Assembly (NCBI GenBank): GCA_017308475.1
Contig: JAFKEU010000007.1
Location: 248,001 to 312,000, forward strand
Length of the DNA stretch: 64,000 nt
Origin: Alphaproteobacteria bacterium
GTDB taxonomy: Bacteria > Pseudomonadota > Alphaproteobacteria > Micropepsales > Micropepsaceae
Direction of reading: 5' to 3'
This document shows, piece after piece, positions 31,456 through 40,194 of this stretch; the first letter of the stretch is position 1; each line of letters opens with the position of its first letter. Made by a program: the position numbers and the translations under genes. The notes beneath the pieces were generated by a model. The model was not told the origin of the DNA and ran no database searches. It saw only the letters and a list, made by a program, of their open reading frames with translations.

Positions 31456-33780
31456 TCACCGCTTCAACCGGTAGGCGATTATGCTGTCGCTGCTGCCGGT
31501 ATGGAACCCGCCGCTGCCTCCCGCAGCGATCAAGACGTACTGGTGGCCATCCCGGCCCCGGTACGTCATGGGCGTTGCGTGACCGCCCGCGGGGAGCTTG
31601 ACCTCCCACAGCACCTTTCCGGTTGCCTCATCAATGGCCCGGAAATACTTGTCCTGGGTGGCACCGATGAAGATGAGTCCGCCGCCCGTAACGATCGAGC
31701 CGCCGATATTGGGCGTTCCAAGCTGGAAGGGCAAACCAAGCGTCAGGCCAAACGGCCCGCTGTTGGAGGCATTGCCCAGTGTGTGCTGCCAAAGGATGCT
31801 GCCCGTCTTCAGATCAACGGATGTCAGGTAGCCATAGGGCGGCCTTTGGCATGGAATTCCCAGCGGCGTCAGGAATCCGTCGAAATGCAGGCCATAGGGC
31901 GTACCGGCCATCGCTGCGCCGCGCGTGGGCGGCTTGGGCGCGCCCTTGCTGCGCGGGTCCATTTCAGTGAACAGATGCTCCCTGTCCGCCTGCTGGCGAG
32001 AGATCAGCTCGTCATAGTCCGCCATCAGGTTGGAATTGACGATCAGGATGCCCCGTCTTTCATCCAGCGAGACGCTGCCCCAGTCGATGCCACCCAACTC
32101 GCCCGGGGTGCGGATGGAGGCCCCGAACTGCAGCGGCGTGAAGATTCCCTCATAGCGGGCGCCCTTGAACTTGATGCGACAGTAGAGCTGGTCGAAGGGC
32201 GAAATGCCCCACATATCGGCTTCCGTGAGCTTTGGCCCCGAAAAGTCCGGCATGCCGGTTGAAAAAGGCTGGGTACGGGACCACCGCTCGCCGGGAATGG
32301 TCGAGGCAGGCACCGGCTTTTCCTCAACCTTCGTCAGCGGCTTCCCCGTGCGCCTGTCCAGAACAAATATCTGGCCGGTCTTGGTAGCCTGGATCAGCGC
32401 GGGGACAGTGCCATGGCCGGTGGGAAAATCCGCCAGCACCGGCTGGGCGGCAAGATCATAGTCCCACAGATCGTGATGCACCGCCTGGAACACCCATTGC
32501 ACCCTGCCGGTCTCCACATCCAGCGCAACGACCGCGGTCGAGAAGCGGTCGGTCTCGGGCGTGCGGTACTTTCCGTAATAATCCGGACTGCCATTGCCCA
32601 TGGGCAGATAAACCAGCCCAAGACCATCGTCGCCACTGAAAGGGGGCCAGCTGTTGGGCGTGGACGGCACATAGGTCTGCCCGGGGGCCGGCGGCGTATG
32701 CACCTCGGGCCGACCCGGATCAAACGCCCACTTCAGCTGCCCGGTCACCGCGTCATAGCCGCGGATCACCCCAGGCGGCACATTCACGGCCTGATTGTCC
32801 ACGATAAAGGAGCCGATGACGGCGACGCCCCGCACAATGGCTGGCGGCGAAGTGGGATTGATCCAGCCGCGCGCAAAATGCGACAGCCCCTCCCCCTCGG
32901 AGAGATCGACGCTGCCTCTGTTGCCGAAACTTTGGCAGCTCTGCCCGGTTTTCGCATCCAGCGCGATCAGGCGATTGTCGACGGTCCCGACCAGAATACG
33001 GGAAGGACATTCACTGACCGGTCCGGGCGCCCGGTAATAGGAGACACCGCGGCAGACGCCGCGGCCGCCGGCCGCCAAGTCAATGGCGGCGTCATGGCGC
33101 CATACTTCATGGCCCGTGACCGGATCCAACGCAAACACTGCGGTATGCGCGTCACAGCCATATACCAGGCCGTCCACCATCAAAGGGGTGAGCTCAAGCT
33201 GGTGCGCTGAATGCCTGTCCCGCCCCGGGGTGCCGGTGTGATAGACCCAGGCCACCTCCAGCTTGTCGACATTGGCAGGCGTGATCTCGGCCAGCGGAGA
33301 ATAGCGGCTGGCGTTCTGGGAATTGCCATAGTGGGTCCACTGACCGTCCCCCTGCCGGACCGCAGATGGCGAAGCGGCAGCAAGACGGCCTTCGGAATGA
33401 CCGGGCATGGACGCATAGATGACAGCAGCCAGCAGCAGGCCGCACAGGGCGACCGCCGCGATCCGCACCCGCGCCAGGTTGCCACGCGACGGCAGAAAAA
33501 GCAGCCATATGCCGCCGAGCCCCAGATAAACCAGACGCGGCATCAGCGCCCAGCCGTCCAGTCCGACCTCCCACAGCGACCAGGCAACGGTTCCGATAAA
33601 CATCAGCCAGTAAAGGATGACCCCGCTATCCCGGCCCTTCAGGACGAGCCATGCGCTGACAAGGATCAAAAGGCCGGCAATGCCGTAATAGAGCGAACCA
33701 CCCAGCATCGCCAGGTAGACGCCCGGTACCGCCATGGCCAGTCCCGTCGCCATAAGAAGAAATGCGGTCAAGCTGCGCAT
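31456..33780 (-). CDS. gcd: Membrane-bound PQQ-dependent glucose dehydrogenase
   Basis: 774 aa, near E. coli Gcd length (796). Residues 1-140 contain about five membrane helices that anchor it and hold the ubiquinone site. The rest is an eight-bladed quinoprotein propeller with W-motif repeats (AFDPVTGHEVWRHDA, ALDAKTGQSCQSFG, ALDVETGRVQWVFQAVHHDLWDYDLAAQP, FVLDRRTGKPLTKVEEKPVPAS). These signatures favour glucose or aldose dehydrogenase over alcohol dehydrogenases, and there is no haem c domain. It oxidises glucose to gluconolactone in the periplasm and passes electrons to ubiquinone; the resulting acid can dissolve mineral phosphate. Single gene, no pqq genes nearby. Confidence 0.9.
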   Translation of the reverse strand: MRSLTAFLLMATGLAMAVPGVYLAMLGGSLYYGIAGLLILVSAWLVLKGRDSGVILYWLMFIGTVAWSLWEVGLDGWALMPRLVYLGLGGIWLLFLPSRGNLARVRIAAVALCGLLLAAVIYASMPGHSEGRLAAASPSAVRQGDGQWTHYGNSQNASRYSPLAEITPANVDKLEVAWVYHTGTPGRDRHSAHQLELTPLMVDGLVYGCDAHTAVFALDPVTGHEVWRHDAAIDLAAGGRGVCRGVSYYRAPGPVSECPSRILVGTVDNRLIALDAKTGQSCQSFGNRGSVDLSEGEGLSHFARGWINPTSPPAIVRGVAVIGSFIVDNQAVNVPPGVIRGYDAVTGQLKWAFDPGRPEVHTPPAPGQTYVPSTPNSWPPFSGDDGLGLVYLPMGNGSPDYYGKYRTPETDRFSTAVVALDVETGRVQWVFQAVHHDLWDYDLAAQPVLADFPTGHGTVPALIQATKTGQIFVLDRRTGKPLTKVEEKPVPASTIPGERWSRTQPFSTGMPDFSGPKLTEADMWGISPFDQLYCRIKFKGARYEGIFTPLQFGASIRTPGELGGIDWGSVSLDERRGILIVNSNLMADYDELISRQQADREHLFTEMDPRSKGAPKPPTRGAAMAGTPYGLHFDGFLTPLGIPCQRPPYGYLTSVDLKTGSILWQHTLGNASNSGPFGLTLGLPFQLGTPNIGGSIVTGGGLIFIGATQDKYFRAIDEATGKVLWEVKLPAGGHATPMTYRGRDGHQYVLIAAGGSGGFHTGSSDSIIAYRLKR

Positions 33781-33939
33781 GTCGTGCCCCTCGATGCCCC
33801 GGAGAGATTTGCGCAGAAAATATTACGCCTGTCAGCAGGCGCGGAACGCACACTCTCAATTTCTAAGAGCGGCGGGTGCAGGCCGCCTTTAGTGCGGTGC
33901 AGCAAATTGCAATCAATGACGGCGCCCCTTTCGGGTCCA

Positions 33940-34158
33940 CTATTGCCTGTCGAGACGGCTGACGAATTCCTTCACGGCTTCGGGAAGCGCATAGCGGGCC
34001 GTCAACCTGGCCGGATCGCCCACCACCTCCTCATAAACGCCTGCCGCCATGCAGCTCGGACAAACCGCAAAGTCCAGATGCGCCGTCTGTGCGACCCGGA
34101 CAAGGTGAATTCCGCAGTTCGGACAATTGATGGTCAGCACTCTGTAGAACGGGTCCAT
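33940..34158 (-). CDS. Small zinc-ribbon-like protein
   Basis: 72 aa from the ATG at 34158 (GGAGGCA upstream); an in-frame ATG at 34182 gives eight extra residues and a worse site. Two Cys pairs, NCPNCGIHL and VCPSCMAAG, about 22 residues apart form a likely treble-clef or rubredoxin-like metal site. The C-terminal half is a helix (ALPEAVKEFVSRLD). It is the last gene of the 2-oxoacid:ferredoxin oxidoreductase operon, 26 bp after the beta subunit, so it may assist cluster assembly or electron transfer there. No family name is known to me. Confidence 0.65.
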   Translation of the reverse strand: MDPFYRVLTINCPNCGIHLVRVAQTAHLDFAVCPSCMAAGVYEEVVGDPARLTARYALPEAVKEFVSRLDRQ

Positions 34159-34184
34159 GACATGCCTCCAATACAATGCCATCT

Positions 34185-35240
34185 CTATCGATGTGCCGCA
34201 TTGAACGCGGACAATCCCTTCGAACCCGGGCAGAGTTCCTTTTCAGAAAGGCCGTTCAGTGGCCGGGCCACGGTGTTGAGATTGGCATGCATGTCCCTGG
34301 CCTGCTGGTCCATGTAGATAAGGCCGGTTACCAGGTCGCCCGCTGCGGCGCGGCTCTGCAGATATGCCATCGCCCCGACACGGTCATGGGGATCATAGTC
34401 GGCGGCCAGCTTGGCCAGCCGCAGGGTCGAACCGTCATGCAGCGCGACCTCTTCGCTGGTTCCGGGTGCATATTCCACGGTAATGGCCTGGCGCGGTTCG
34501 ATGATGTCCAGCCGGTTTACTGCCTCGTTGTGCGCCCGCACGAAATCGTATGCCTTGGTCGAGCCCGCATGGTTGTTGAAGGCCACACAGGGGCTGACAA
34601 TATCGATGAAGGCGGGACCGGTATGGCTGATGGCCGCCATGATCAGGGGCACCATCTGATCCTTGTCGCCCGAAAAGCTGCGCCCCACAAAACTTGCGCC
34701 CACCATCAGCGCCATGCTGACAAGGTCCAGCGGCGAATCCATGTTGCTGCCGCCGGCCTTGCTGCGTGAGCCCTTGTCGGCGGTGGCGCTGAACTGCCCC
34801 TTGGTCAGGCCGTATACGCCATTGTTTTCGGTGATGTAGACCATGTTCACGCCACGGCGGATGCAATGGACGAACTGCCCTAGCCCGATCGATGCGCTGT
34901 CGCCGTCCCCAGAAATGCCAAGATAGATCAGATCGCGGTTGGCCAAGTTGGCGCCGGTCAGCACCGACGGCATGCGGCCATGCACGGAATTGAACCCGTG
35001 GCTCTGGCCCAGAAGGTAATCCGGTGTTTTGGACGAGCAGCCGATGCCGGACAGCTTGGCCACCCGGTGCGGCTCGATGCTCAGTTCGAAACACGCCTGA
35101 ATGATGGCAAAGGATATTGAGTCATGGCCGCAACCGGCGCAAAGAGTTGATACTGAGCCCTCATAGTCGCGATGGGTAAAGCCCAGCCGGTTCACCGGAA
35201 TGGCCGGGTGGCGCAGCCTGGGCTTGGCGATGTAGGTCAT
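34185..35240 (-). CDS. korB: 2-oxoacid:ferredoxin oxidoreductase, beta subunit
   Basis: 351 aa. Thiamine-diphosphate subunit: CAGCGHD near residue 35 and GIGCSSK, cluster ligands; the TPP/Mg motif GDGDSASIGLGQF with the ENNGVYGLTKGQFSAT continuation; HTGPAFIDIVSPCVAFNNH. This is the KorB/OorB type, also called the 2-oxoglutarate class; pyruvate specificity cannot be excluded. It overlaps the alpha subunit gene by 4 bp. With KorA it decarboxylates a 2-oxoacid plus CoA to acyl-CoA and reduces a low-potential ferredoxin. Confidence 0.92.
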   Translation of the reverse strand: MTYIAKPRLRHPAIPVNRLGFTHRDYEGSVSTLCAGCGHDSISFAIIQACFELSIEPHRVAKLSGIGCSSKTPDYLLGQSHGFNSVHGRMPSVLTGANLANRDLIYLGISGDGDSASIGLGQFVHCIRRGVNMVYITENNGVYGLTKGQFSATADKGSRSKAGGSNMDSPLDLVSMALMVGASFVGRSFSGDKDQMVPLIMAAISHTGPAFIDIVSPCVAFNNHAGSTKAYDFVRAHNEAVNRLDIIEPRQAITVEYAPGTSEEVALHDGSTLRLAKLAADYDPHDRVGAMAYLQSRAAAGDLVTGLIYMDQQARDMHANLNTVARPLNGLSEKELCPGSKGLSAFNAAHR

Positions 35241-37060
35241 TCCGCGGCCTCCCTGGAGCGGACGGCCACGTGCTCAGAGATGGCGGCGATGATGAAGCGG
35301 GCGGTGATGGGCGTGCCGTCATAGTGCAGGATCGGGATGAAGCGCGCGGGATCGATGCCGCATTCATTGACCAGTAGTGAGCGCATCTGTGCGTCGCGAT
35401 TCTGTTCGACCAGGAAGACCTGGTCATGGGCGTTGATGAAATCCACCACCGCGTCGCTGAAGGGAAATGCGCGCAGCCGCATGGTGTCCAGATGGATGCC
35501 GTCCGCTTCCAGCGCGGCCAGCGCTTCCTTCATGGCCGGGGTTGTGGAGCCGTAATAGATCACCCCGCAGGCGGTCTCATCGCCGCATGCCTGCACGACG
35601 GGCGCAGGAACCAGGGATTTGGCGGCCTCGCATTTGCGCAGCAGTCTTTGCATATTGTCCTGATAGACGGCGCCTTCCTCGCTGTATCGGGCGAAGCGGT
35701 CGCGGCTGGTGCCGCGGGTGAAAAATGCGCCTTTGCTCGGATGGGTGCCGGGCAGGGTGCGCCAGGGTATGGCGTCTCCGTCCACATCCAGATAGCGGCC
35801 GAACGTCTTTCCCGCGTCCAGATCCCCTGCAGTCATGACCTTGCCGCGGTCGTAAGCGCGGCTGTCGTCCCAGGAAAAGGGCTCGCAGAGCCATTCATTC
35901 ATGCCGATATCCAGATCCTCCAGCACGAATACCGGTGCCTGCAGCCGCTCGGCCAGGTCGAATGAAAGGGCGCAGAACTCGAACAGCTCCCGGGGGTCTT
36001 CCGGCAACAGCAGGATATGCTTGGTGTCGCCGTGGCTGGCATAGGCGCAGATCAGAAGGTCTGCCTGCTGGGTGCGCGTGGGCATGCCGGTGGATGGACC
36101 TCCGCGCTGCACATCGATGATGACGGCGGGAATTTCCGCGAAATAGGCCAGGCCCAGGAATTCCTGCATCAGGGAGATGCCGGGGCCGGACGTTGCGGTG
36201 AAGGCTCTGGCTCCGTTCCAGCCCGCGCCGATAACGGTGCCGATGGCCGAGATTTCGTCCTCGGACTGCACGATGGCAAACTTGTTGGCGCCCTCTTCGT
36301 CCACACGGTATTTCCGGCAGTGCCTGGAAAATGCTTCGGCCACCGACGTCGAAGGCGTGATCGGATACCAGGCGGCGACCGTTGCCCCGCCGTAAACACA
36401 GCCAAGGCCGGCGGCATCGTTTCCGCTGACGAAAATGCGGTCGCCGACCGCGTCCGATGCTTCGATTTTCAGTCCACAGGCCGCCTTCAAATTCTGCTTG
36501 GCATGGTCATGGCCCATGCGCAGGGCCTGATGGTTCGGCGCTATCAGTGCCTGCTTGCTCCGGTACTGTTCGCCCACCAGCTGCTCCAGAACCGCCAGGT
36601 CGATGCCCAGAAGCTGGGCCAGCGCACCGATATAGATGATATTCTTGAAGAGCTGGCGCTGGCGCGGATCCTTGTAGGTGGCGTTGCAGATCTCGGTCAG
36701 CGGCATGCGGATGACGTTGATGTCATCGCGGAATTTCGACTGCGGAATCGGCCGGGAGGAATCGTAGAACACGTAGCCGCTGGGATCGATGGAAGCGGTG
36801 TCCTTGTCCCAGGTCTGGGGGTTCATCGCCACCATCAGGTCGACGCCACCGCGCCGGCCCAGCCAGCCCGCGCCCGAGATGCGCACTTCATACCATGTCG
36901 GCAATCCCTGGATGTTGGAGGGAAAGATGTTGCGCGACGCCACCGGCACGCCCATGCGCAGGATCGCGCGGGCGAACATCTCGTTGGCCGAGGCCGATCC
37001 CGAGCCGTTGACATTGGCGAATTTCACGACGAATTCGTTGACTGCGCTTACCGGCTGCAT
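35237..37060 (-). CDS. korA: 2-oxoacid:ferredoxin oxidoreductase, fused gamma-alpha subunit
   Basis: 607 aa, ATG at 37060, overlapping the flavoprotein gene by 13 bp. The first 190 residues are the gamma domain (FANVNGSGSASANEMFARAILRMG...RISGAGWLGRRGGVDLMVAMN). The rest is the alpha subunit with YPITPSTSVAEAF, SEDEISAIGTVIGAGWNGARAFTATSGPGISLMQE and DVQRGGPSTGMPT, the 2-oxoacid and CoA-binding signatures. The fused arrangement is normal for the KorA group found in aerobic and microaerobic bacteria. Its ferredoxin partner is probably the iron-sulfur domain of the protein encoded directly upstream. Confidence 0.92.
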   Translation of the reverse strand: MQPVSAVNEFVVKFANVNGSGSASANEMFARAILRMGVPVASRNIFPSNIQGLPTWYEVRISGAGWLGRRGGVDLMVAMNPQTWDKDTASIDPSGYVFYDSSRPIPQSKFRDDINVIRMPLTEICNATYKDPRQRQLFKNIIYIGALAQLLGIDLAVLEQLVGEQYRSKQALIAPNHQALRMGHDHAKQNLKAACGLKIEASDAVGDRIFVSGNDAAGLGCVYGGATVAAWYPITPSTSVAEAFSRHCRKYRVDEEGANKFAIVQSEDEISAIGTVIGAGWNGARAFTATSGPGISLMQEFLGLAYFAEIPAVIIDVQRGGPSTGMPTRTQQADLLICAYASHGDTKHILLLPEDPRELFEFCALSFDLAERLQAPVFVLEDLDIGMNEWLCEPFSWDDSRAYDRGKVMTAGDLDAGKTFGRYLDVDGDAIPWRTLPGTHPSKGAFFTRGTSRDRFARYSEEGAVYQDNMQRLLRKCEAAKSLVPAPVVQACGDETACGVIYYGSTTPAMKEALAALEADGIHLDTMRLRAFPFSDAVVDFINAHDQVFLVEQNRDAQMRSLLVNECGIDPARFIPILHYDGTPITARFIIAAISEHVAVRSREAAE

Positions 37061-38919
37061 GCGTATCCCGTCCTGGGCGCGTCCAGCAGGAATTTCTTCA
37101 TGTCCCAAGCGCCGGTGGGGCAGCGTTCGGCACACAGGCCGCAATGCAGGCAAAGATCCTCGTCCTTCACCATGACCCGGCCGGTCTGGAGGGACCCGGA
37201 AACGTAAAGGTCCTGGTCCTTGTGCAGGGTGGGCGCGGTCAGGCGCCTGCGCAAATCCCCTTCGTCGCCATTGGTGGTGAAGGTGATGCAGTCCATCGGG
37301 CAGATGTCGACACAGGCATCGCATTCGATGCATTTGGGCGTGTCGAAGACCGTCTGCACGTCGCAGTTAAGGCAGCGCTGTGCCTCGGCGAAGGCCTGTT
37401 TCAGGTCGAAGCCCAGCTCCACCTCCAGGCGGACGTCCCTCAGGGTCTTTTCGATGGGCGCGTGCGGTACCCTGAAGCGGAGGTCGTTGGAGACGTCGTT
37501 GTCATAGCTCCATTCATGGATGCCCATCTTCTGGCTGGACAGATTGACGGTCGGCGGCGGGCGCAAATGCACATCCTTGCCCTGGCACAGAAGATCGATG
37601 GAGATCGCGGCATCGTGGCCATGCGCCACTGCCCAGATGATGTTCTTGGGGCCGAACGCCGCATCGCCGCCAAAGAACACCCGCGGATTCGTCGACTGCA
37701 TGGTGCGTTCGTCCACCTTCGGCATGTCCCACCGGTCGAATTCCACGCCGATATCGCGCTCGATCCAGGGAAAGGCGTTTTCCTGGCCCACAGCCACCAG
37801 CACGTCGTCGCATTCCATCACCACGTCCGGCTCGCCCGCCGGTACCAGCTTGCGGCGGCCATCGGCGTCGAATTCGGCCTTCACCTTCTGGAACCGCACG
37901 CCGGTCAGCCTGCCACCAGTGTGCAGGAATTCGGCGGGGACCAGGAAATTGTGGATGGGGATGCCTTCATGCATGGCATCCTCTTTCTCCCAGGGCGAGG
38001 CTTTCATTTCCGCAAAACCCGAGCGCACGACCACGTCGACTTTTTCGCCGCCCAGCCTGCGCGAGGTGCGACAGCAGTCCATCGCCGTGTTGCCGCCGCC
38101 CAGTACGATCACGCGTCTGCCGATGCGGCTGGTGTGCCCGAAGGAAACCGACGACAGCCAGTCGATGCCGATATGGACATGGGCCCTCGCCTCCTCGCGG
38201 CCGGGAATATCCAGATCGCGCCCGCGGGGGGCGCCGCAGCCGACAAAGATGGCGTCATAATCCTCCGCCAGGAGGCTCTTGAGCGAACCGACCGTTTGGC
38301 CGAGCCTCAACTCCGGCTCAAGATCGAGAACGTAGCCGACCTCCTCATCCAGCACCGTATCCGGCAGGCGGAATTTCGGGATCTGCGTGCGCATCATGCC
38401 GCCGGCCCTGGCGTCGCCGTCATACAGAATGACGGTGTAGCCCAGCGGCAGCAGATCGCGCGCCACCGTAAGCGAGGCAGGACCGGCGCCAATCAGCGCG
38501 ATGCGCTTGCCGTTCTTGTGCGCGGCGGGCGCGGGCATGCGAGAGCGCACATCGTCCTTGTTGTCGGCCGCGGCGCGCTTGAGGCGGCATATGGCCACCG
38601 GCTCGGCATGGCCAGTCACTTCTTCCACCCGCCCCCGCCGGCAGGCCGGTTCGCAGGGCCGGTCGCAGGTACGGCCCAGGATCCCGGGAAAGACGTTGGA
38701 GTGCCAGTTGACCATGTAGGCGTCGGAATAGCGGCCCGCCGCGATCATGCGGATATATTCGGGCACCGGCGTGTGGGCGGGGCAGGCCCACTGGCAGTCG
38801 ACGACTTTATGGAAGTAATCGGGATTTGCGATGTCGGTTGGCTTCATGCCGCTGGGCGAAGAACCAGCCCGCGCGCCCGGCATCGGCCGTGCCTGCTCAT
38901 TGACCTCAACGATACTCAT
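37048..38919 (-). CDS. GltD-like FAD/NAD(P) oxidoreductase with C-terminal 2[4Fe-4S] ferredoxin domain
   Basis: 623 aa. The N-terminal Cys-rich helical domain (CQWACPAHTPVPEYI, CDRPCEPACRR) and two nucleotide sites (GAGPASLTVARDL for FAD, LGGGNTAMDCCR for NAD(P)) match the glutamate synthase small-subunit family. The C-terminus adds two ferredoxin clusters, CIECDACVDICPMDC and CLHCGLCAERCPTGAW. It forms an operon with korA, korB and a zinc-ribbon gene. It probably moves electrons between the Kor complex and NAD(P), making the set a self-contained NAD(P)-linked 2-oxoacid oxidoreductase. True glutamate synthase activity is unlikely as no gltB is present. Confidence 0.9.
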   Translation of the reverse strand: MSIVEVNEQARPMPGARAGSSPSGMKPTDIANPDYFHKVVDCQWACPAHTPVPEYIRMIAAGRYSDAYMVNWHSNVFPGILGRTCDRPCEPACRRGRVEEVTGHAEPVAICRLKRAAADNKDDVRSRMPAPAAHKNGKRIALIGAGPASLTVARDLLPLGYTVILYDGDARAGGMMRTQIPKFRLPDTVLDEEVGYVLDLEPELRLGQTVGSLKSLLAEDYDAIFVGCGAPRGRDLDIPGREEARAHVHIGIDWLSSVSFGHTSRIGRRVIVLGGGNTAMDCCRTSRRLGGEKVDVVVRSGFAEMKASPWEKEDAMHEGIPIHNFLVPAEFLHTGGRLTGVRFQKVKAEFDADGRRKLVPAGEPDVVMECDDVLVAVGQENAFPWIERDIGVEFDRWDMPKVDERTMQSTNPRVFFGGDAAFGPKNIIWAVAHGHDAAISIDLLCQGKDVHLRPPPTVNLSSQKMGIHEWSYDNDVSNDLRFRVPHAPIEKTLRDVRLEVELGFDLKQAFAEAQRCLNCDVQTVFDTPKCIECDACVDICPMDCITFTTNGDEGDLRRRLTAPTLHKDQDLYVSGSLQTGRVMVKDEDLCLHCGLCAERCPTGAWDMKKFLLDAPRTGYACSR

Positions 38920-39225
38920 AGCGCTGACGATTTCCCAATGACCTGCCTCTGGTGAGACCAACGTCTGATGGATGTGCTGCCGCTATTGTATTTGGCTATG
39001 TGCGCCTTGCTGTCGTCGGTCCCAGTATCTCTTCTTGTTTTCAGGCGGTTCCGGGAAAGACCCGGCCGGTTTCCTCGTTGCCCATACTAGCCAACGCGCT
39101 GATAGGATGAAAGTCCAGCAGACGGCGGTCGCGACCGCGAGCACCATGGCGCGAACATTAATACTGAATAAATTCAATGGTTTGTATTGAAACCGGGTTG
39201 TCCCCTTCGCAGGCGCGGCGCGCCT
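38920..39225. other. Intergenic region with a possible small membrane ORF
   Basis: 306 bp upstream of the oxidoreductase operon and downstream of the aldolase gene. A minus-strand frame (TTG at 39177 or ATG at 39147, stop at 38983) would encode 54-64 aa with one membrane helix (AMVLAVATAVCWTFILSARWLVW) and a basic tail. No ribosome site is seen, so I do not call it. An inverted repeat AGGCGCG-G-CGCGCCT is present at about 39211-39225. No FNR/FixK box was found. Confidence 0.3.
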
Positions 39226-40155
39226 TTATTGTGTGGCGCGCGGATCGCGCATCGCCAGCCGCGTGAGCAGATAGTCAACCTCGGCCCTGGTTTCTGCCGA
39301 AAAGGCGGGCGCCGGCTTTCGCATCGCCGCCGATGACAGAACACCACGCCGCTTCAGGACATATTTGCGCACTGCCAGTCCCACCCCAGGCTGGTGGTCA
39401 TAACGCAGCAGCGGCAGATGGGCGTCAAAAAGGTCATGGGCTTCGTCGCGCCTGCCCGCCTTGCTGAGCTTGACCATTTCCACCAGCATGTCCGGAAAGG
39501 CATAGCCTGTATTGGCGCCATCCACACCGCGATCCAGCTCAAAATCCAGGAACAGGCCATTGTTGCCGACCAGGATGGAAATCCTGCGCATCGATCCGTC
39601 CTTTTCCCATTCGCGCAGCGCCGTGATCTTGTCCAGGCCAGGCCAGTCCTCATGCTTGAGGACGGCCAGCGACGGATTTTCCGTCACGACCCTGCGCACC
39701 ACATTGTTCGACATGACGACGCCCGTGGAGTGCGGATAATCCTGCAGCACCCAGGGAACATCCTCGCCAATCGCCTCCACGGCATTGCGGAAATAGGCTG
39801 CTATCTGATCGTCGGTCCGAAGGCCCGCACCCGGCGCCACCATCACCGCCGCGGCTCCCATATCCATCACCTTGCGCGACAGCGCCCGCATTGCCGCAAA
39901 TCCGGCCGCGGACACGCCCACGATGATCGGCTTGCCGGCGGCACGCCTGATGACGCGCGCAGCCAGGGCCAGCGCTTCCTCTGCATCCATTTTCGAGGCT
40001 TCCCCGAGCACGCCAAGGATGGTGAAACCATTGCAGCCGGCTTCGAAATAGAAGTCGGTCATGCGGTCCACCGAATTCCAGTCGATGCCGCCATCCTCGT
40101 GAAAGGGGGTCGGCGCGATGGAATAGACCCCATTCGCCGTGTGATCGAGTTTCAT
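39226..40155 (-). CDS. Dihydrodipicolinate synthase-family (DapA-like) aldolase/lyase
   Basis: 309 aa class I aldolase barrel: GVYSIAPTPFHEDGGIDW at the start, Tyr in WVLQDYPHSTGVVM, Schiff-base Lys in LAVLKHEDW. The usual DapA G-T-T/S-G-E loop is here ILGVLGEASKM, which is the form in relatives that act on sugar acids or other 2-oxo acids, so lysine biosynthesis is improbable. Substrate not assigned. A dicarboxylate symporter lies 39 bp upstream on the same strand and a D-aminoacylase-like gene is divergent beyond it, suggesting a catabolic island. Confidence 0.85.
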   Translation of the reverse strand: MKLDHTANGVYSIAPTPFHEDGGIDWNSVDRMTDFYFEAGCNGFTILGVLGEASKMDAEEALALAARVIRRAAGKPIIVGVSAAGFAAMRALSRKVMDMGAAAVMVAPGAGLRTDDQIAAYFRNAVEAIGEDVPWVLQDYPHSTGVVMSNNVVRRVVTENPSLAVLKHEDWPGLDKITALREWEKDGSMRRISILVGNNGLFLDFELDRGVDGANTGYAFPDMLVEMVKLSKAGRRDEAHDLFDAHLPLLRYDHQPGVGLAVRKYVLKRRGVLSSAAMRKPAPAFSAETRAEVDYLLTRLAMRDPRATQ

Positions 40156-40194
40156 GAAGACATTCCCTTCCCATTCAACCGGTCGATGTTGCCG

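Noticed and set aside
38983..39177. Small single-helix membrane protein on the minus strand
   Set aside because: Only a TTG or an unsupported ATG start and no ribosome site; kept as an intergenic note only.
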